Positions 1 to 11,916 of a stretch of DNA of 64,000 nt are shown one piece after another. Within the stretch, counting starts at the first letter, position 1. Every line of letters starts with the position of its first letter. A program made the translations under genes and the position numbers. Origin of the DNA: Marasmius tenuissimus (Eukaryota > Basidiomycota > Agaricomycetes > Agaricales > Marasmiaceae); assembly GCA_029532415.1 (NCBI GenBank), contig JAQOTA010000059.1:744001-808000 (forward strand), given 5' to 3'. The notes beneath the pieces were generated by a model that was not told the origin of the DNA, did not search any database, and saw nothing but the letters and a program-made list of their open reading frames with translations.

Positions 1-2218
1 AACACAGGAGATTCTGTACAGCGTACTTACTTCGGCACTTTTTTTCTTCACTTCGAAGTATAGGGACACGCACGAGAAGCTTGCAGGATAGGACACCATT
101 GCGCTGGTCATCTTCCTGCCAGACCTATGACTCTGAGCAGTTTGCTCTCGTGGAGAAACCAGTGGCCGGGCTTATGGGACAGTCCTCTGCGATTTTCTAG
201 TAGACCGTGGAAGGCAGATCCCAGATGAATCTGGTGAGCATCCCTTTCTGTCTGAACACGAAATTCTAACCCACTCGTCCGGGCATGTCCCGCTCACGAT
301 CGGTTCATTTCACAATTTACATAAATTGCAGTATCCAGCATGATGCATGAACGACAGGGTCTTCGTTCCCCGTTTCTGTATCTATTCTGATTCGGTGGGA
401 AGCGCCGTACAATGGGAGGATCTCCATCTAATCATCCTCATGTTCCCTAGGGGACCGCTCGTGTTGCCATCTTAATATCGACGGGAGGGTTATTTGACAC
501 GTTCATCCGCAGAGAACAAGCCAGGGCTGGTTCTTCATGGACTTTGCCCGGTCGGTGACCTTACGCTTGTAGGTGACTGGCTTCGATGCTAAAGCTTGGC
601 TTGAGCCTAATCGACTTGGCACGCATTGACGGATGGACAAGGCGACTCTCAGACGTTGGGCTAGAATGGGAGCTCGGATGGCTCCGTACGTAAATTCACC
701 AAACGGAAGTTGATTTCGTGGCGCAAGCCTTTGCTACGAAGGTGCGCTCTCTATTTCATCGCCGCGATATGACCGAGCGCCAGTCCAAGTCCTGCAGACG
801 GATGATCTTTCAACTTCCGCCACAGGGCGTGCGGAAAAACTACCTTGTGTATCTGCCCTTCCACGGCAAGTCTCTCAGCCATTATCTCCCCTGTGGCTTT
901 GCAAGGCCCTTCGACACAAAGAGGCATGGCAACGGGTCTCTTCAGCACTCCGCCATGACCATGAACAACCTTTCCTTGTATCCTATCCACCCGTCCTGAG
1001 TCCCCAAAGAAGATTCGACGTTTCTGTCAATTAGTCCCCAATTTCAGTCCTCCGAGACAGGCTCCAGTTGGGCATCGAACGGCACTCGGATACGCTCACC
1101 TTCATAGTTCTCTCAAGTAATCAAACCGCAGAGGCGCACAAAGGTGCAGCCCGGAACTGGGGAAATGAGCTGCAAGAAGGATGCCTTCGCCTACAAGCTC
1201 GCGATAAGTATTCAGGGGTTCTAACGATTACGATTGACCTGGACAGGAAGAACAGTGCCACCTCCTACGACGCGTAGGGGTCCATTTCGGTGCCGGAGCC
1301 CCCGTTTCTTCTCACCATTGCGCACTCTACGTTCCTCGTTTCCAAGAGAGTTCGATGTCGGCACGAGTGCTGGCTCGGCCATGACGCTGACGAATCGCCG
1401 GACTTGAAGGAGAGGATGACTCAGAGGAATACGAATAGTATTTGGCGATGGCCTGGTGACTTCAATTGCAGCCAGCACATTCTCACTGCTCCCCACCTGT
1501 GGCATCCAACGATGGAACGAACACGAAGAATATCCAGCACCGATCCAATACTCTGCGACGGGTGTCGACGGCGGCAAAGCATGCAACTCAGAGAGTTTAT
1601 CACGGGTTTCGAGGCTCTGAGACCGAACTACGAAGGTATGGGTGCGGAAGATCCCAAATAACCGAAATGGGCCAAGCGACACAAAGAATCAGCAGGACAT
1701 TAGCTCAAGTTCTGGGATGAACAACTTGGGCCCGGGTCATTCAAAGAATGCCGGCGTCATCATGGGTCGTGACTTGAATGCTGGGGCAATATATGGGAGA
1801 CTGGTACCATCTTTGAGGTACGGGATCATCCATGCAGGGTTATACCAGCTGACTGAGCAACAGAAGCCAACTCTATCGCACCAAGAAAGGGTTCTGGACC
1901 TACACGCTGAGGCGTGAGCCGTCGTGAAACTCCAAGTAGACTCCAACTTCTCGTCTATTGGTGGCCTGGGGGTTGAACGTTCGCTATGGCATATATACCA
2001 GGACTATATGAACGCACTGCATATGACACTGGGCGACTGGTGGTACACCCGGTGCAGACGTAGGCTCGCGGGATTCCCAAGAGGAAGCCCACCGGGCGCC
2101 CGCTACTTATCACTGTTTCGATTGGTCAATGTCAAAATTTGAACGCTTCCCACCCGGGCCGCAATGATATCAACTGGAATTTTACCGGACTTGCCATGGA
2201 TGGCAAAAGTGAGATTGT
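1..2218. other. No confident gene
   Basis: Only short overlapping open frames occur here, the longest about 150 codons on the minus strand (1221-1682). None shows a recognisable motif, a plausible exon chain or low-complexity coding bias. The stretch is best treated as intergenic or as decayed sequence. Confidence 0.5.
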
Positions 2219-3110
2219 TCACAACGTCGACTGATTCCCACACGAACGACGACTTCGATGTACCCCTCGTTTCCCCCCGCCGCCGTTCCCCCTCAATGTT
2301 TTTCCTAGCCGCCATCGTCCCTTGCGAAACGCAGCCCTCGAAAAGAGGCCATTTCTCGTCTGCTCCTCCAATACCGGTAACACTGCCTCCCAGTGTCCCT
2401 CGTGCCATCTCCATTTCAAGTCTAGTTCGGGTGTTTTGCCTGGCGGAAGCATCGGTGGGAAGGCTTGGTTGTATATGGGATAGTGACCTGGTACAGTCAG
2501 TCGAGTGTCAAACGCGCTGTTTTGCATCGGAACACGGCTTGTAGACGATGATGGTGAATCCTCGAGGCAAGGGGTAATGATGATAGTTGGTATAGATGGG
2601 TCATGACTGGGTATTATTTTCGGATGGGTCTGAAATGCCCTCGTTAGATATCAACGATGAAGAAACAACTCCGGAAGTACGTACGATATAGGATGAGTTC
2701 CTCTGTATTCGAGGAGGCCTTTCGCCATAGAGGTGTAATGGTTTCTGCTTGTGCCTCGGGATGCCGCCAAGGGGAGTATTTGCTGGGATTGTGGGGTGTG
2801 TAATGAGTTCCGGGTGACCCTGAAAGTAAGGATTAGCAACAAGAAGAAATGAGGAAGCGAAATGAATGTACCGAAACGGTGTAGTCCATGTCCCCTTCAT
2901 CATCCTCTCCGTCGTCGTCATAGTCCTCCTCTAGTTCAAGTAAAAGTAGCGCCCACTGTTCGACATCATATGATAGAGTGTTCTGTATGTTATTCCAAAC
3001 AGGCGCGAATGTCCTGCCGCAGCCATCGAGTAGTCGAGCTAGATCCTGAACCGGCCTCACAAACTGCAGTAAATCCAAATCGATGACCTGGAAAACATGA
3101 TCCCTCCATA
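2219..3110 (-). CDS. Multi-exon hypothetical protein, 5' end unresolved
   Basis: I do not recognise a family. Three exons join cleanly in frame on the minus strand: 2872-3110, 2685-2819 and 2219-2629. The introns are 2820-2871 (52 bp) and 2630-2684 (55 bp), both GT-AG with TTTCAG acceptors and both phase 0. The first exon contains a hydrophobic/acidic stretch (VEQWALLLLELEEDYDDD) rich in Leu, Glu and Asp. The middle exon is proline-rich. The last ends in a basic, glycine-rich tail before the stop at 2219. The acceptor near 3111 needs an upstream exon ending in phase 1. An open frame at 3160-3510 may hold it, but no donor in that frame gave the right phase. Frame continuity across two introns is the main support that this is a real gene. 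Function is unknown. Confidence 0.5.
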
Positions 3111-3653
3111 CTTTAGCAAGCACAGGACGTTGAGACCTCATACAAGGCTTACAAGTTCGTCACCATCGGAAGCTCCAGAAGACGTGCTGGCTGTTATACT
3201 GCCCTGGGGGAAGTTGAGGCCTAAAGCCTTGACAGAGCTTTTGGACAGCCGGGCGAGCATCGATTGTTTTCAAAGTAGAGGAGGTGAAGGCGGGGTACAA
3301 GTTGTCATATGTAGAGGGTTGGTGACCCAAAACATTTGTTTCTAGAATTCGAGCACCGGTAACCGGTAATTGAACAACACCGATGACGGATGTGTGTGAG
3401 AACCTTGACACAGCCTCTGGGTCATTCTCTCGACGGTCGACCCTGCCGAGCCCGGTCCCACGAATACAGCCGCCACAGCTTCCAATTGTCCAACTGACAG
3501 ATGATATCATTTGAGTTCGACTCCCGAGTCCCCCTGCACCATCACTCTGATTTTTGTATGTACTCCAATGGCCTATGATCCCATCCTGATACGCGAATCT
3601 GTTGTGTGGGCGTTGCCGACCAACACTGCCCGATGTATTTGGATTGCGATTAG

Positions 3654-3660
3654 TATAAAA
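3654..3660 (+). promoter_or_regulatory. TATA box of the AIM24-like gene
   Basis: TATAAAA lies about 63 bases before the ATG at 3723. This is a normal spacing for a fungal core promoter with a short 5' leader. Confidence 0.55.
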
Positions 3661-3722
3661 GCCTACAAGCTCTGCGATCGCTCAGCATCCCAACCAATTA
3701 TTTCCAGAGCCAATCAGCCAAA

Positions 3723-4548
3723 ATGTCAGAACAAACCTACTATCAGCCACCCGGACAGCCCACCAACCCTCAGACTCAGTTCGGAATGCCACCCCCTCAA
3801 GCCGCGAACATCGAAAGCGGTCACTTCGAGGGCGGGACCTACCGTATCACCCACCGACACACCAACTCTATCCTTACAGTCGATCTGGCAAACGGGCAGA
3901 CCGTTCGCGCCCGTCCGGGAGCCATGGTTCACATGGGTGCTCAGGTTAAACTGGAGGGCAACTTCAAGTTTTCATTCAAAAAGATGTTCACTGGCGGCAA
4001 CATGACATACTCGACCTTCAGTGGCAACGGACCCGTGGCCCTCGCTCCTCTTCTTTTCGGAGACATCACCACCATTCCAATTCATGGCACGGGACAGTGG
4101 AACATAAGCAAAAACGCTTTCCTTGCTTGTACCCAAGACGTCGTCAGGGAAAGCAAGTCGCAAGGATTTTCGAAGGTGTTCTTTGGTGGGGAGGATCTGT
4201 TCGTCTACCATATCAGCGGGAACGGTACGCTGTGGGTGAGCAGCTTTGGTGCAATTGAACGAATTGATGTGAGTCGTCTTGAATCGCATGTTTCACACGT
4301 ATTGACATATGGTCCAAATTTAGCTCAGAGAAGGGCAAGAACATATCGTAGACAACGGCCACTTGGTGGCATGGAGCTGTCAATACCAGATTGAAAAGGC
4401 TGGCGGTGGCACGATGAACTCGATCAAGTCGGGCGAGGGCGTCGTATGCCGCTTCAAGGGACCCGGCTCGATCTACTGCCAGACGAGAAACCAAGACGAC
4501 TTCGAGGAGTATCTCGTCCAAGTCGCGCGTCCTCGAAGCAGCAGCTAG
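3723..4548 (+). CDS. AIM24-domain (DUF124/TRAP-like) protein
   Basis: Two exons, 3723-4268 and 4324-4548, flank a 55 bp phase-0 intron and encode about 256 residues. After a Gln/Pro-rich N-terminus of about 30 residues, the whole protein fits the AIM24 fold. It has the early glycine/hydrophobic strand pattern (TYRITHRHTNSILTVDL), the PGAMVHMGAQVKLEG segment typical of the family, a central FFGGEDLF-like turn, and a late IVDNGHLVAWS strand ending in a GPGSIYCQTRN motif. The family is named from yeast AIM24, a mitochondrial protein, but short bacterial and basidiomycete members lack a targeting peptide, and none is obvious here. The biochemical role is not established; structural or membrane association is the usual proposal. 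The start is the first ATG after the TATA box, in AAAATG context. Confidence 0.85.
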
Positions 4549-4666
4549 AGTAGAAGCAATGGAAAAATAGTTGTATAACGACTGTCATAAGTTATATAGT
4601 CTATTGAATGATTATAGTGCTACGGCTATGAATATGTATTAAGGAATTCAAGTACAATTCTAGATG

Positions 4667-5586
4667 CTATCTCCCCGCTCTGGGGGCCAAGTCCCAGAAA
4701 TCACAGCCCCCAAAGCCACAAGTGCTTAGATCGTCCCAGAACCCAGTTAGTGTCTTGGGGTAGCTATAATAGGGTACGACGTGGCATCTGGGGTCCTCCA
4801 CCGCCGTGTTCACCGCGTCTATCACATCATGACTGGTCGTCACCACGACGAGGGTTTCGAGATTCGGACAATTGTTGAGTAGGTATGGAAGGGTTGAAAT
4901 GATGTCCCTATGATATTGGGGGCAATAGATATCGAACGAAATATGTTCGAGTTTCGGGAGGGATGACAGACTTCTCCATACGTCCATCCAGAGTGACTGA
5001 GACTCGGGCAAGTCAGACTGTGGGGCTCCTGGAGGGTTGATTATGTCAAGGTGAGTAAGGTTTTGGAAGATTGGGTGGCGTTCGAGGGTGTCCAGAATAT
5101 CATATTTATCGCCGGCATGGGTGTGTTCAAATAGCCTGTGAATTCGGACTGATAGACGGTGGAAGGAGGGGTTCGCAGGCAAAATGGGAAGCAAGGATGA
5201 AGGGCCCGGTTGTACCCAGCAAGCAAGAGCGGACAAGCCGGTGCAGACAGAGAGTATCTTCTTCGCCGCATCGAAGTTCACATGGTCGGTCAGGTAGAGT
5301 CGTCGGACCTTAGTAGCAAAAAAGGTAGGTGGCTTGGAGTCAACCGCTTGGAGAAAATGCTGTGTACGAATGAGAGGGAAGTTCAAGACGACGGTGTGGT
5401 ATAGAAAGGCCTCCATCCTATTCAAGTGAGCGGAGTGTCTGATATTTCAATAGGAGTTGAGGCGTACCATTGTTGTATGTTCCTAGACAAACAAACCAGC
5501 TGTACAGCCATTCCTGGGTAGCGGATGGCAGTGAGCTCGAGGATATCTCTCTGGAGTTCGGTTGGGAGATCGATAAAGCCCGTCAT
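4667..5586 (-). CDS. F-box-like / leucine-rich protein
   Basis: Exons 5468-5586 and 4667-5417 are joined across a 50 bp intron and encode about 289 residues. The N-terminus has the short F-box core seen across Agaricomycete paralog families (IDLPTELQRDILELTA), followed by a Cys/Leu helix. The remainder has irregular Leu-rich repeats (NLTHLDII, LPKLEHISFDI, CPNLETLVVV), as in substrate-binding regions of F-box proteins. Such proteins usually act as SCF ubiquitin-ligase adaptors, and this role is inferred from the family. The intron splits a Trp codon exactly and restores the frame, which supports the start at 5586. Large F-box-like families are common in mushrooms and often have no assigned substrate. 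Confidence 0.8.
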
Positions 5587-5633
5587 AGTAGTCCAAAGTG
5601 GGGGGGAAAGTAGGGGTAGTTTGCACCCGATCC

Positions 5634-5640
5634 CTTTATA
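5634..5640 (-). promoter_or_regulatory. Probable TATA box of the F-box-like gene
   Basis: Minus-strand TATAAAG lies about 48 bases before the ATG at 5586. No competing gene starts nearby. Confidence 0.45.
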
Positions 5641-5649
5641 GAGCGGCGA

Positions 5650-7516
5650 TTCGGTTGATCAGAGACCACGGATCCAGCCCTTTATGCATTTATCGGGGGT
5701 CCTGCTCAAACCTTGAGGATCGGATCATCATTATATGTTCCGTGCCCGAGTGTACTAACCGAGTTGCTGTAAGAACATTGGAATGCTGTCAAGTTGGAAG
5801 TACTAGCTTGCTTTGACCGACTCCAGAGATCTACTTGAGATAGATGATGTATAAGCACAAATAGGGACAATACTCACTCCTTATAGCTCCTATTAGATCT
5901 ACGAGTAGGAGCATGAAGCTCTGGCGAAGAGTGATCCTCGCCCGTCGATTACAGCACTTACGAGTTCCCGCACAGATATCCCTGGAAACGTCGATACGCG
6001 CCCAATACCATTCGGAGGAAGCGTTCGGCCTTGAGTGAGCCTCGTTTGTGAGATAGACGCCGTCAATTAACCGAGATTACGAGGAACATCCCCGACAAGG
6101 ATAGCGGAGAAGCATTATTTTGCATTTCTCGTTTAGAAAGCGAGCCCGTGCGACTGGCGGGGAATTTGAAGCTTGAATGGGCGGCTGAAAGAGAGAGACA
6201 AATGAATGCATGCCTCTGGGCGCCGAGTCGTTGCAAGCCGTTACAGGCCGCTCCGTGCATGATGCACGCGGTGACCCCCATTTCTTTTTTTCAAATCTCT
6301 GTTATATGGTAAGAGATGGTATACCTCGGGCTGAGGGTGCAATACACAAACCCGAAGGGGTAGGCAGCCTTGAAAACGGCACACGTTCTCAGATTGGGAG
6401 TCAAGAGCTACTGTAGAGGAAGGTCCTGATGTATTCCATGACCGAGATCTCGGACTGGGAATAACCTGTGATTGGAAAAAGACCCGTACTGGCAGAAAAG
6501 ATTGGACGCACGTCAAGACCAGGAAATACTTCAGCTTGGGTGTTGAATCCACTACATCATCGCATATCTGAGTTCAACTCCGCTGATACGATCGAGTCGT
6601 AGCCGTCAGAGTATCTCTCGAGACGTGTGAGTGCAAGCAGTTGGAGGCACGAATACGCGCATGTGGTATGGTGCAAACGGCCTAAACACTGCTACTTTTG
6701 TACAAAATAAATAGCACATGCAGTTTTGATCATAATGCTTAAGTATCTAGCAGAAAAACACATACATATACATAGATTAGAATCCTCAGACTGATAGTCT
6801 ATAGGATCAAAATTGACCGAGTTATTCTTTCGAAGTTTGGCCAATTTTGGCGCGACCCTAAGCGCCCTTCTAAGCGCCCGTCAAGCGCCGGTTAGCACCA
6901 GTCCAACTGTTGTTCTGAGAGTCCTCGAAGTCTATAAGGAGGGTAAAAAGGAGTTCAGAGGCTCAAAGAAACCCAGTGGGCGGAGGGGGGACGCCTGTTG
7001 GTTTTTTTGAGTCCTGGCAAGGCCACCGAGATGGGCGCTAAAAGTAGGCGCGCAGACCTGTTGTCGGGCCAATTTGGCGCGTGTCCAAAGTGGCGATGAC
7101 TAGACCGTTTGCACCATAGCAGAGGAGAAAGAGCTTCATTCGGCTCCGAAGGGTCTGTTGAGCGCCAACAGGCTTTCTTCTTAGTGCCTTGGGCGCTACA
7201 AACGCGTTGCCCACTGGAGTTGAATTCAAAACGCCTACAAGTGAAGCGCTAACAACAATGTAGATAGAACAGCAACGACCAAATAAATAGCAAGAATGAG
7301 CGTGTGCGAGAGAATGATAGGGCGATAAACCAGTTGGAGGTACAATAAGGTCGCAAAAACAAACCGAATGTGGAATGAGAACAGGAGACGATAACATTAC
7401 TGTAAAACTTGTTACTCGATTCAAAGATTAGTCCATATATATAACCACCAGAGATGCAAGGAAACCAGACAGGGTGCGATAATCGACAGAGAAAACGCAA
7501 AAGTAGAACATCATCC
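5650..7516. other. Long intergenic region, with a GGCGC-rich patch at 6845-7250
   Basis: No gene is supported. From about 6845 to 7250 the motif GGCGC (or its complement GCGCC) recurs roughly ten times. Two nearly matching segments, GGCCAATTTTGGCGCG near 6838 and GGGCCAATTTGGCGCG near 7066, lie in direct orientation about 230 bases apart. This may be an old non-autonomous element or a regulatory cluster. No terminal repeats or target duplication were found. Confidence 0.35.
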
Positions 7517-10500
7517 TCAAAGTCGGATCACCGCCATCCCGACACCAGCTACAACTGACACCACCCAACTCCAGGATCTTGAACCGAAAGTGGCAACCGC
7601 AGAGTTACGGCTGTTATCCCCGCTACCCTGATTGTTGCCGCCAGCCGACGCAAACGTCGCCATCTCCGACATCCTCAACTTGGCTGCCCCGTACGGAATC
7701 AGCTTGACACTGTTCTCCGAACCTGTACAGACAGCAGGCGACGAAGGTGGTGCGTCAGCCGCGTTCGTGACAACATTCCAGCTGACAGGACACCCAGTCA
7801 CGCTCATCGAGACTGGTGCGCCGGATTGTGAGAACGCCGAAGAGGAGGATGTCCCATCGAGGTTGGACGAGTTGGCATCGCCGTTGTATTTCAGGGTCGC
7901 GGGGTCGATGGCTACTTGCCACGCCGACGTCGGGTCGAGTTGCCAGTCTTTAGAGTTGAGCTAAAGAAAAAAAGAAGGGGGAGTTAGAATTCACGCCAAG
8001 CGTGCGAGAACAATCGAAGATAACCCACGTCGTAACTCTTGATCACACTCTCGCTCGACCCCACATCCAATGAATACACTAAAGGACCTCTAGTCACCGC
8101 CCTCGCCCCGTTGAACCTCTCCTCAGTCTGGATATTCATCGGAATTGTCAGGCTGATCTTGTGACTTCCCAATGGGACGTTCACAACGACATATCCGCTT
8201 CCATTTGGCGAGGTATTCTCATTGCTCCCGCCATCCATGGTATACGAGATCCCGCTAGACACCCAGCTGGGTACACGGATACCAAGGTTGAATGCCTTGT
8301 CGGAGGTAGTCGAGTACTCGATGTTGGAACTGAAGGGATAGTTGGTTTTGGCGGAGACAGTGACAGCGTTGGAACCAGAGAGCGTGGTGGTGACTGTCGT
8401 TGGGGAAAGTAGGACGTGGTGGATTGTCGAGCCATCGGGGGATGTCATGTAGGCGTGGCTCTGGATGGTTGTCAGGATTCTAGAAGGCGCGGACAAGAGG
8501 GCTATGACATACAATGAACTTGGGCCATCCTTGACCATGGTTGACTGTGCAGCATGGCTAGAGGAGCAAAGCCTTAGCCCATTGGATTCCAGACCGGAAC
8601 GAGAGAAACACATACGTAGTTTGGCGCCAAACCAAAGATATTCGAATCTTTTCGAGAGTGTCATTAGCGAGTATTTTGGTTCCTGCTTGAAGCCCACGTA
8701 CCAGGCTGAACGAAGAAAGCAAAGATCAGCCTCTATCATCATGAACAAACAAGAACCCACTTACACCAGCAGTAGCAAACACTTTCGGGTCCATATGTTT
8801 CGCCCACGGTTGGTTGGCCTAGTCCAACGTCTTCTATTAGCCAAGCCGACCCCAAGCCTAGGACCTACAACCCACCTGTTGAACGTACTGATGTCCCCAC
8901 ATATCCTCAATAAAGGTTCCAGGGAGAGCTAAAATCCATGTCAGCACCGCAAGCAATATATCGCATCGAGAAACAAAAGAAAAAACGCACCATTGAACGC
9001 AAGCTTCTCGACCCTATCCGCAAACGAATTATCCCCCACCACCGAATACGCATATTCATAACTATACATCATCTCCACAACCGTACACTAGAGATTCCAG
9101 CGAATGAGGTTCAGCCGCCACAGTAAGTTCGGAGGGACGTACCAGCTCAGACCCTCTCGAAGGATGAAGTCCCGCAAGATGTTCGTCTGCAACTAGAACG
9201 CCGCTCGCAGATCCATGATACTTGTTGATGAGTTCAACTCGCTGTCTCGTCGAGTCCAGGTCGGCGTTGTCGTGCGTGTACCGGTATGCAACGGCTTCGG
9301 ATTTGATGGCTTGTCCGACGTTCACACCTATCAGAAGGGGGGACCGTTATGAGGAAAATGATGGGAGGAAAGGTGACTTTTAGAGGGACACGCACCATGA
9401 GCCTTGATGTTAACGGCGTTGACAGCGTCTTTCGGGAAGTTGGCGTCAGTGAAGAAGTTTTTCTGTTTATAGCAAAGAATCGGTTAGCACCATTCCTGTC
9501 GAGAGAAAGGGAGACAAAGGCGCGCTCACCCAATTGGCTCCGCTGTAACTGAGCATCTTCAACAAACTCTCATATGTTCCTTCCTGCCCGTTCGCATGGT
9601 TCTCGATGAGCCAGTGAATAACAATCGCGGGGTCTTGCCTTGAGGGAGTAACGTCCAAGTCAGCCAAACGGAGAATCCCAAAGGTTAACTGAACGGAAGT
9701 TAGAAGTACTCACCACCTCATGATCCCCCACTCCTCCAACCCATTACCGTTTTTCATCATACCCTCCATCCCGACAAAGAACTTTTGCAAGCTATCCACG
9801 ACCCGGTCCGTCGCAGAAGTGTTCGCTTGTGCGTATTGCTTGGGAGTCATTCAGTCCACTGGCACGAACGAACGAGAAACCTCAAATACTCACCATCAGA
9901 GCCAACGTAACCGGATACCTCCCCCACAGAACCTTCCCGCCTCCCTCATTAGTAGGACCTAACCACCCATCCGAACCTTGATGGCTAATAATATAATCCA
10001 CCCAGCTATTTACAGCTCCAAGAAGACGCTGATCGTTGAGTTGGAACGCAGCTGGTACGAGTCCGTTGAGCCTATAGGGGAGTGAGGAGTCAATCTTCCG
10101 TGAGAAAAAGGGAAAAAGGAACGTACCAATACGACCCAGCCTCATTAAGCTCGCTATAATCCTTATCCCCACCAATCCAATTGCTCTCCTTGATATTATC
10201 CCAAAAGTCCTGCAAATGCCCATGCAACCCGTTCGCCTGTGCGTTCAACTGCGTCATGAGCCAACTATCCGAAGTCGGTTTGACAGCTCCGAGTGGTAGA
10301 GGGGCGAACTTGAACGGTGCCACTACACCATAAATTCAATCAGTAAGTCATCCAAGGAAAAAGAAACACAAATCACGTACAAGGTAACTTCCCCGTACTC
10401 TCCATCGCGATAGGTTTAACAACCCACTGCTGTCTCCCACTCCCATCGTCCTTCGTGAACAGATCGATGGAATTGTCTTTACAATCTTGCCCCGTCGACA

Positions 10501-11916
10501 AAAAGCTGCCACAATTCGGGTCCCTTCCACCCGCGACGCGAATTGTATACGTATCCGAAGCGCCATCGACAGGCGTAAGAAGCCAACGTTGTCGACCGGA
10601 CGCGTCGTCCTTAGTGAAGAGGTCTGTGGTGTTCTTCCCGCCACAAGCTTGGCAGGAGAGGTACTGGTTGCAAGCGGTGAGGATGTTGAAGATGTTGTTG
10701 CTACCCGAGACGGGGACGAATCGCCAGTATTGGTTCTTTGAGCCGTCGTCTTTGTTCTACGGTGGTGGGGTGGGGGGTTGAGGGTTGAAATGGGATAAGA
10801 ACAAGGAGGTGAGAAGATGCCGATGGGGAATGACTCACGAAAAGGTCGTGTACGGTTTTGTCGCATCCTTGGTTACTGAACATGTTGTTCAAGGGATCAC
10901 AGCCATCAACTTTTCCTTTAGCCACTGCGAGTATGAGATGAGCTCTCCGAGGCAATGAATTGACACCATGACAAGACGTACGAGTGACGGTATGGAATAG
11001 CGACGAATCGAGGTTAACAGCCGGTCCATTTGTCGGTAAGGCAGGTGCTTGAGATGTCGCAGACGTCGGGGCTGCTGTCGACACTGATATTGACACGGGA
11101 GCATCCCCGACTTTGTTCAAGATCCACTGCTGACGACCTAACCGAAACGATCAACATTCACGGAACAGTCGGCAACGAGAACCGAGAACGCACCAGATCC
11201 GTCGTCATTCAAGAACAAATCCACAAAGTTGTCTTCACACTTGGCAGAGACCGAGAGGAACACTCCGCATTTCTCTTCCCTTCCTCCTGCGACTTTGATG
11301 TTGTACGTGTTGGCCTGACCAGAAACGGGTACTAGAGTCCATCGTTGACGGCCACTGCCGTCGTCTGAACCGAACAGGTCGGTCCTCGCGGTTCCGGTAC
11401 ATGCTTGACAGCTCAGAAATTGGTTGCACTCTAAGCAATTCCAACACGATAATTGTCAATGTCGATTCGTATGAGGGAGAGATATATCAAATGCGCACTG
11501 TTCTTGATGTTGAACGTGTTTTGCATCCCATCGACAGGAACAAACGTGTAGTGTTGATTCCCCGACCCGTCATCCTTGTCCTACGAGTATAATAAAGCTT
11601 GAGGTTGCCTTCGTTGGAACCAAGAGATGACTGTCACTCACAAATAGATCCTGCTGAACTTTTCCGGCACCGCAGCCTTGATTGCTGAGCATATTCTTGA
11701 GGGGGTTGCATCCTTGATTTTTGCCCTTTGCGACTGTCAAGAAAAGCAAAGGTCAGCCAAAAATTCCAACTCGAGAAAGATACACCGAAAACTCACGCGT
11801 TACGGTATAGACTGCACTCGGATCGACGTCCACATTTTGAGCTTCAACTCCTAAAAGACTGGCGACGACACCCAGAGCCAGCAGGGCTCTCAACGGAGAC
11901 GAGGGCATCAGCATCT
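7517..11916 (-). CDS. Secreted GH127-type glycosidase with two ricin-B-like beta-trefoils
   Basis: This large multi-exon gene encodes four parts. (1) A signal peptide starts at 11916 (MLMPSSPLRALLALGVVASL). (2) Two ricin-type beta-trefoils follow, each with three QxW-like repeats: QHYTF/QRWTL/QQWIL at about 11.7-11.1 kb and QYWRF/QRWLL/QQWVV at about 10.9-10.4 kb, separated by a Ser/Thr/Pro/Ala linker. (3) A GH127 (DUF1680) domain runs from about 10.3 to 8.0 kb. (4) A C-terminal region ends in a hydrophobic tail suggestive of a GPI signal. The zinc-cysteine site of the family is visible: Glu-Leu-Cys (ELCTVVEMM, about 9.1 kb) and the Cys-Cys of NYPCCTVNHGQG (about 8.56 kb). GH127 enzymes include beta-L-arabinofuranosidases acting on plant cell-wall glycans; substrate here is inferred. 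The frame change just after the Cys-Cys exon, near 8475-8525, implies a very short (about 30 base) intron or a frameshift and is unresolved. Confidence 0.82.

Noticed and set aside
1221..1682. 153-codon minus-strand open frame
   Set aside because: No domain, no supporting exon structure, and a competing plus-strand open frame (1290-1661) overlaps it. Length alone is not enough.
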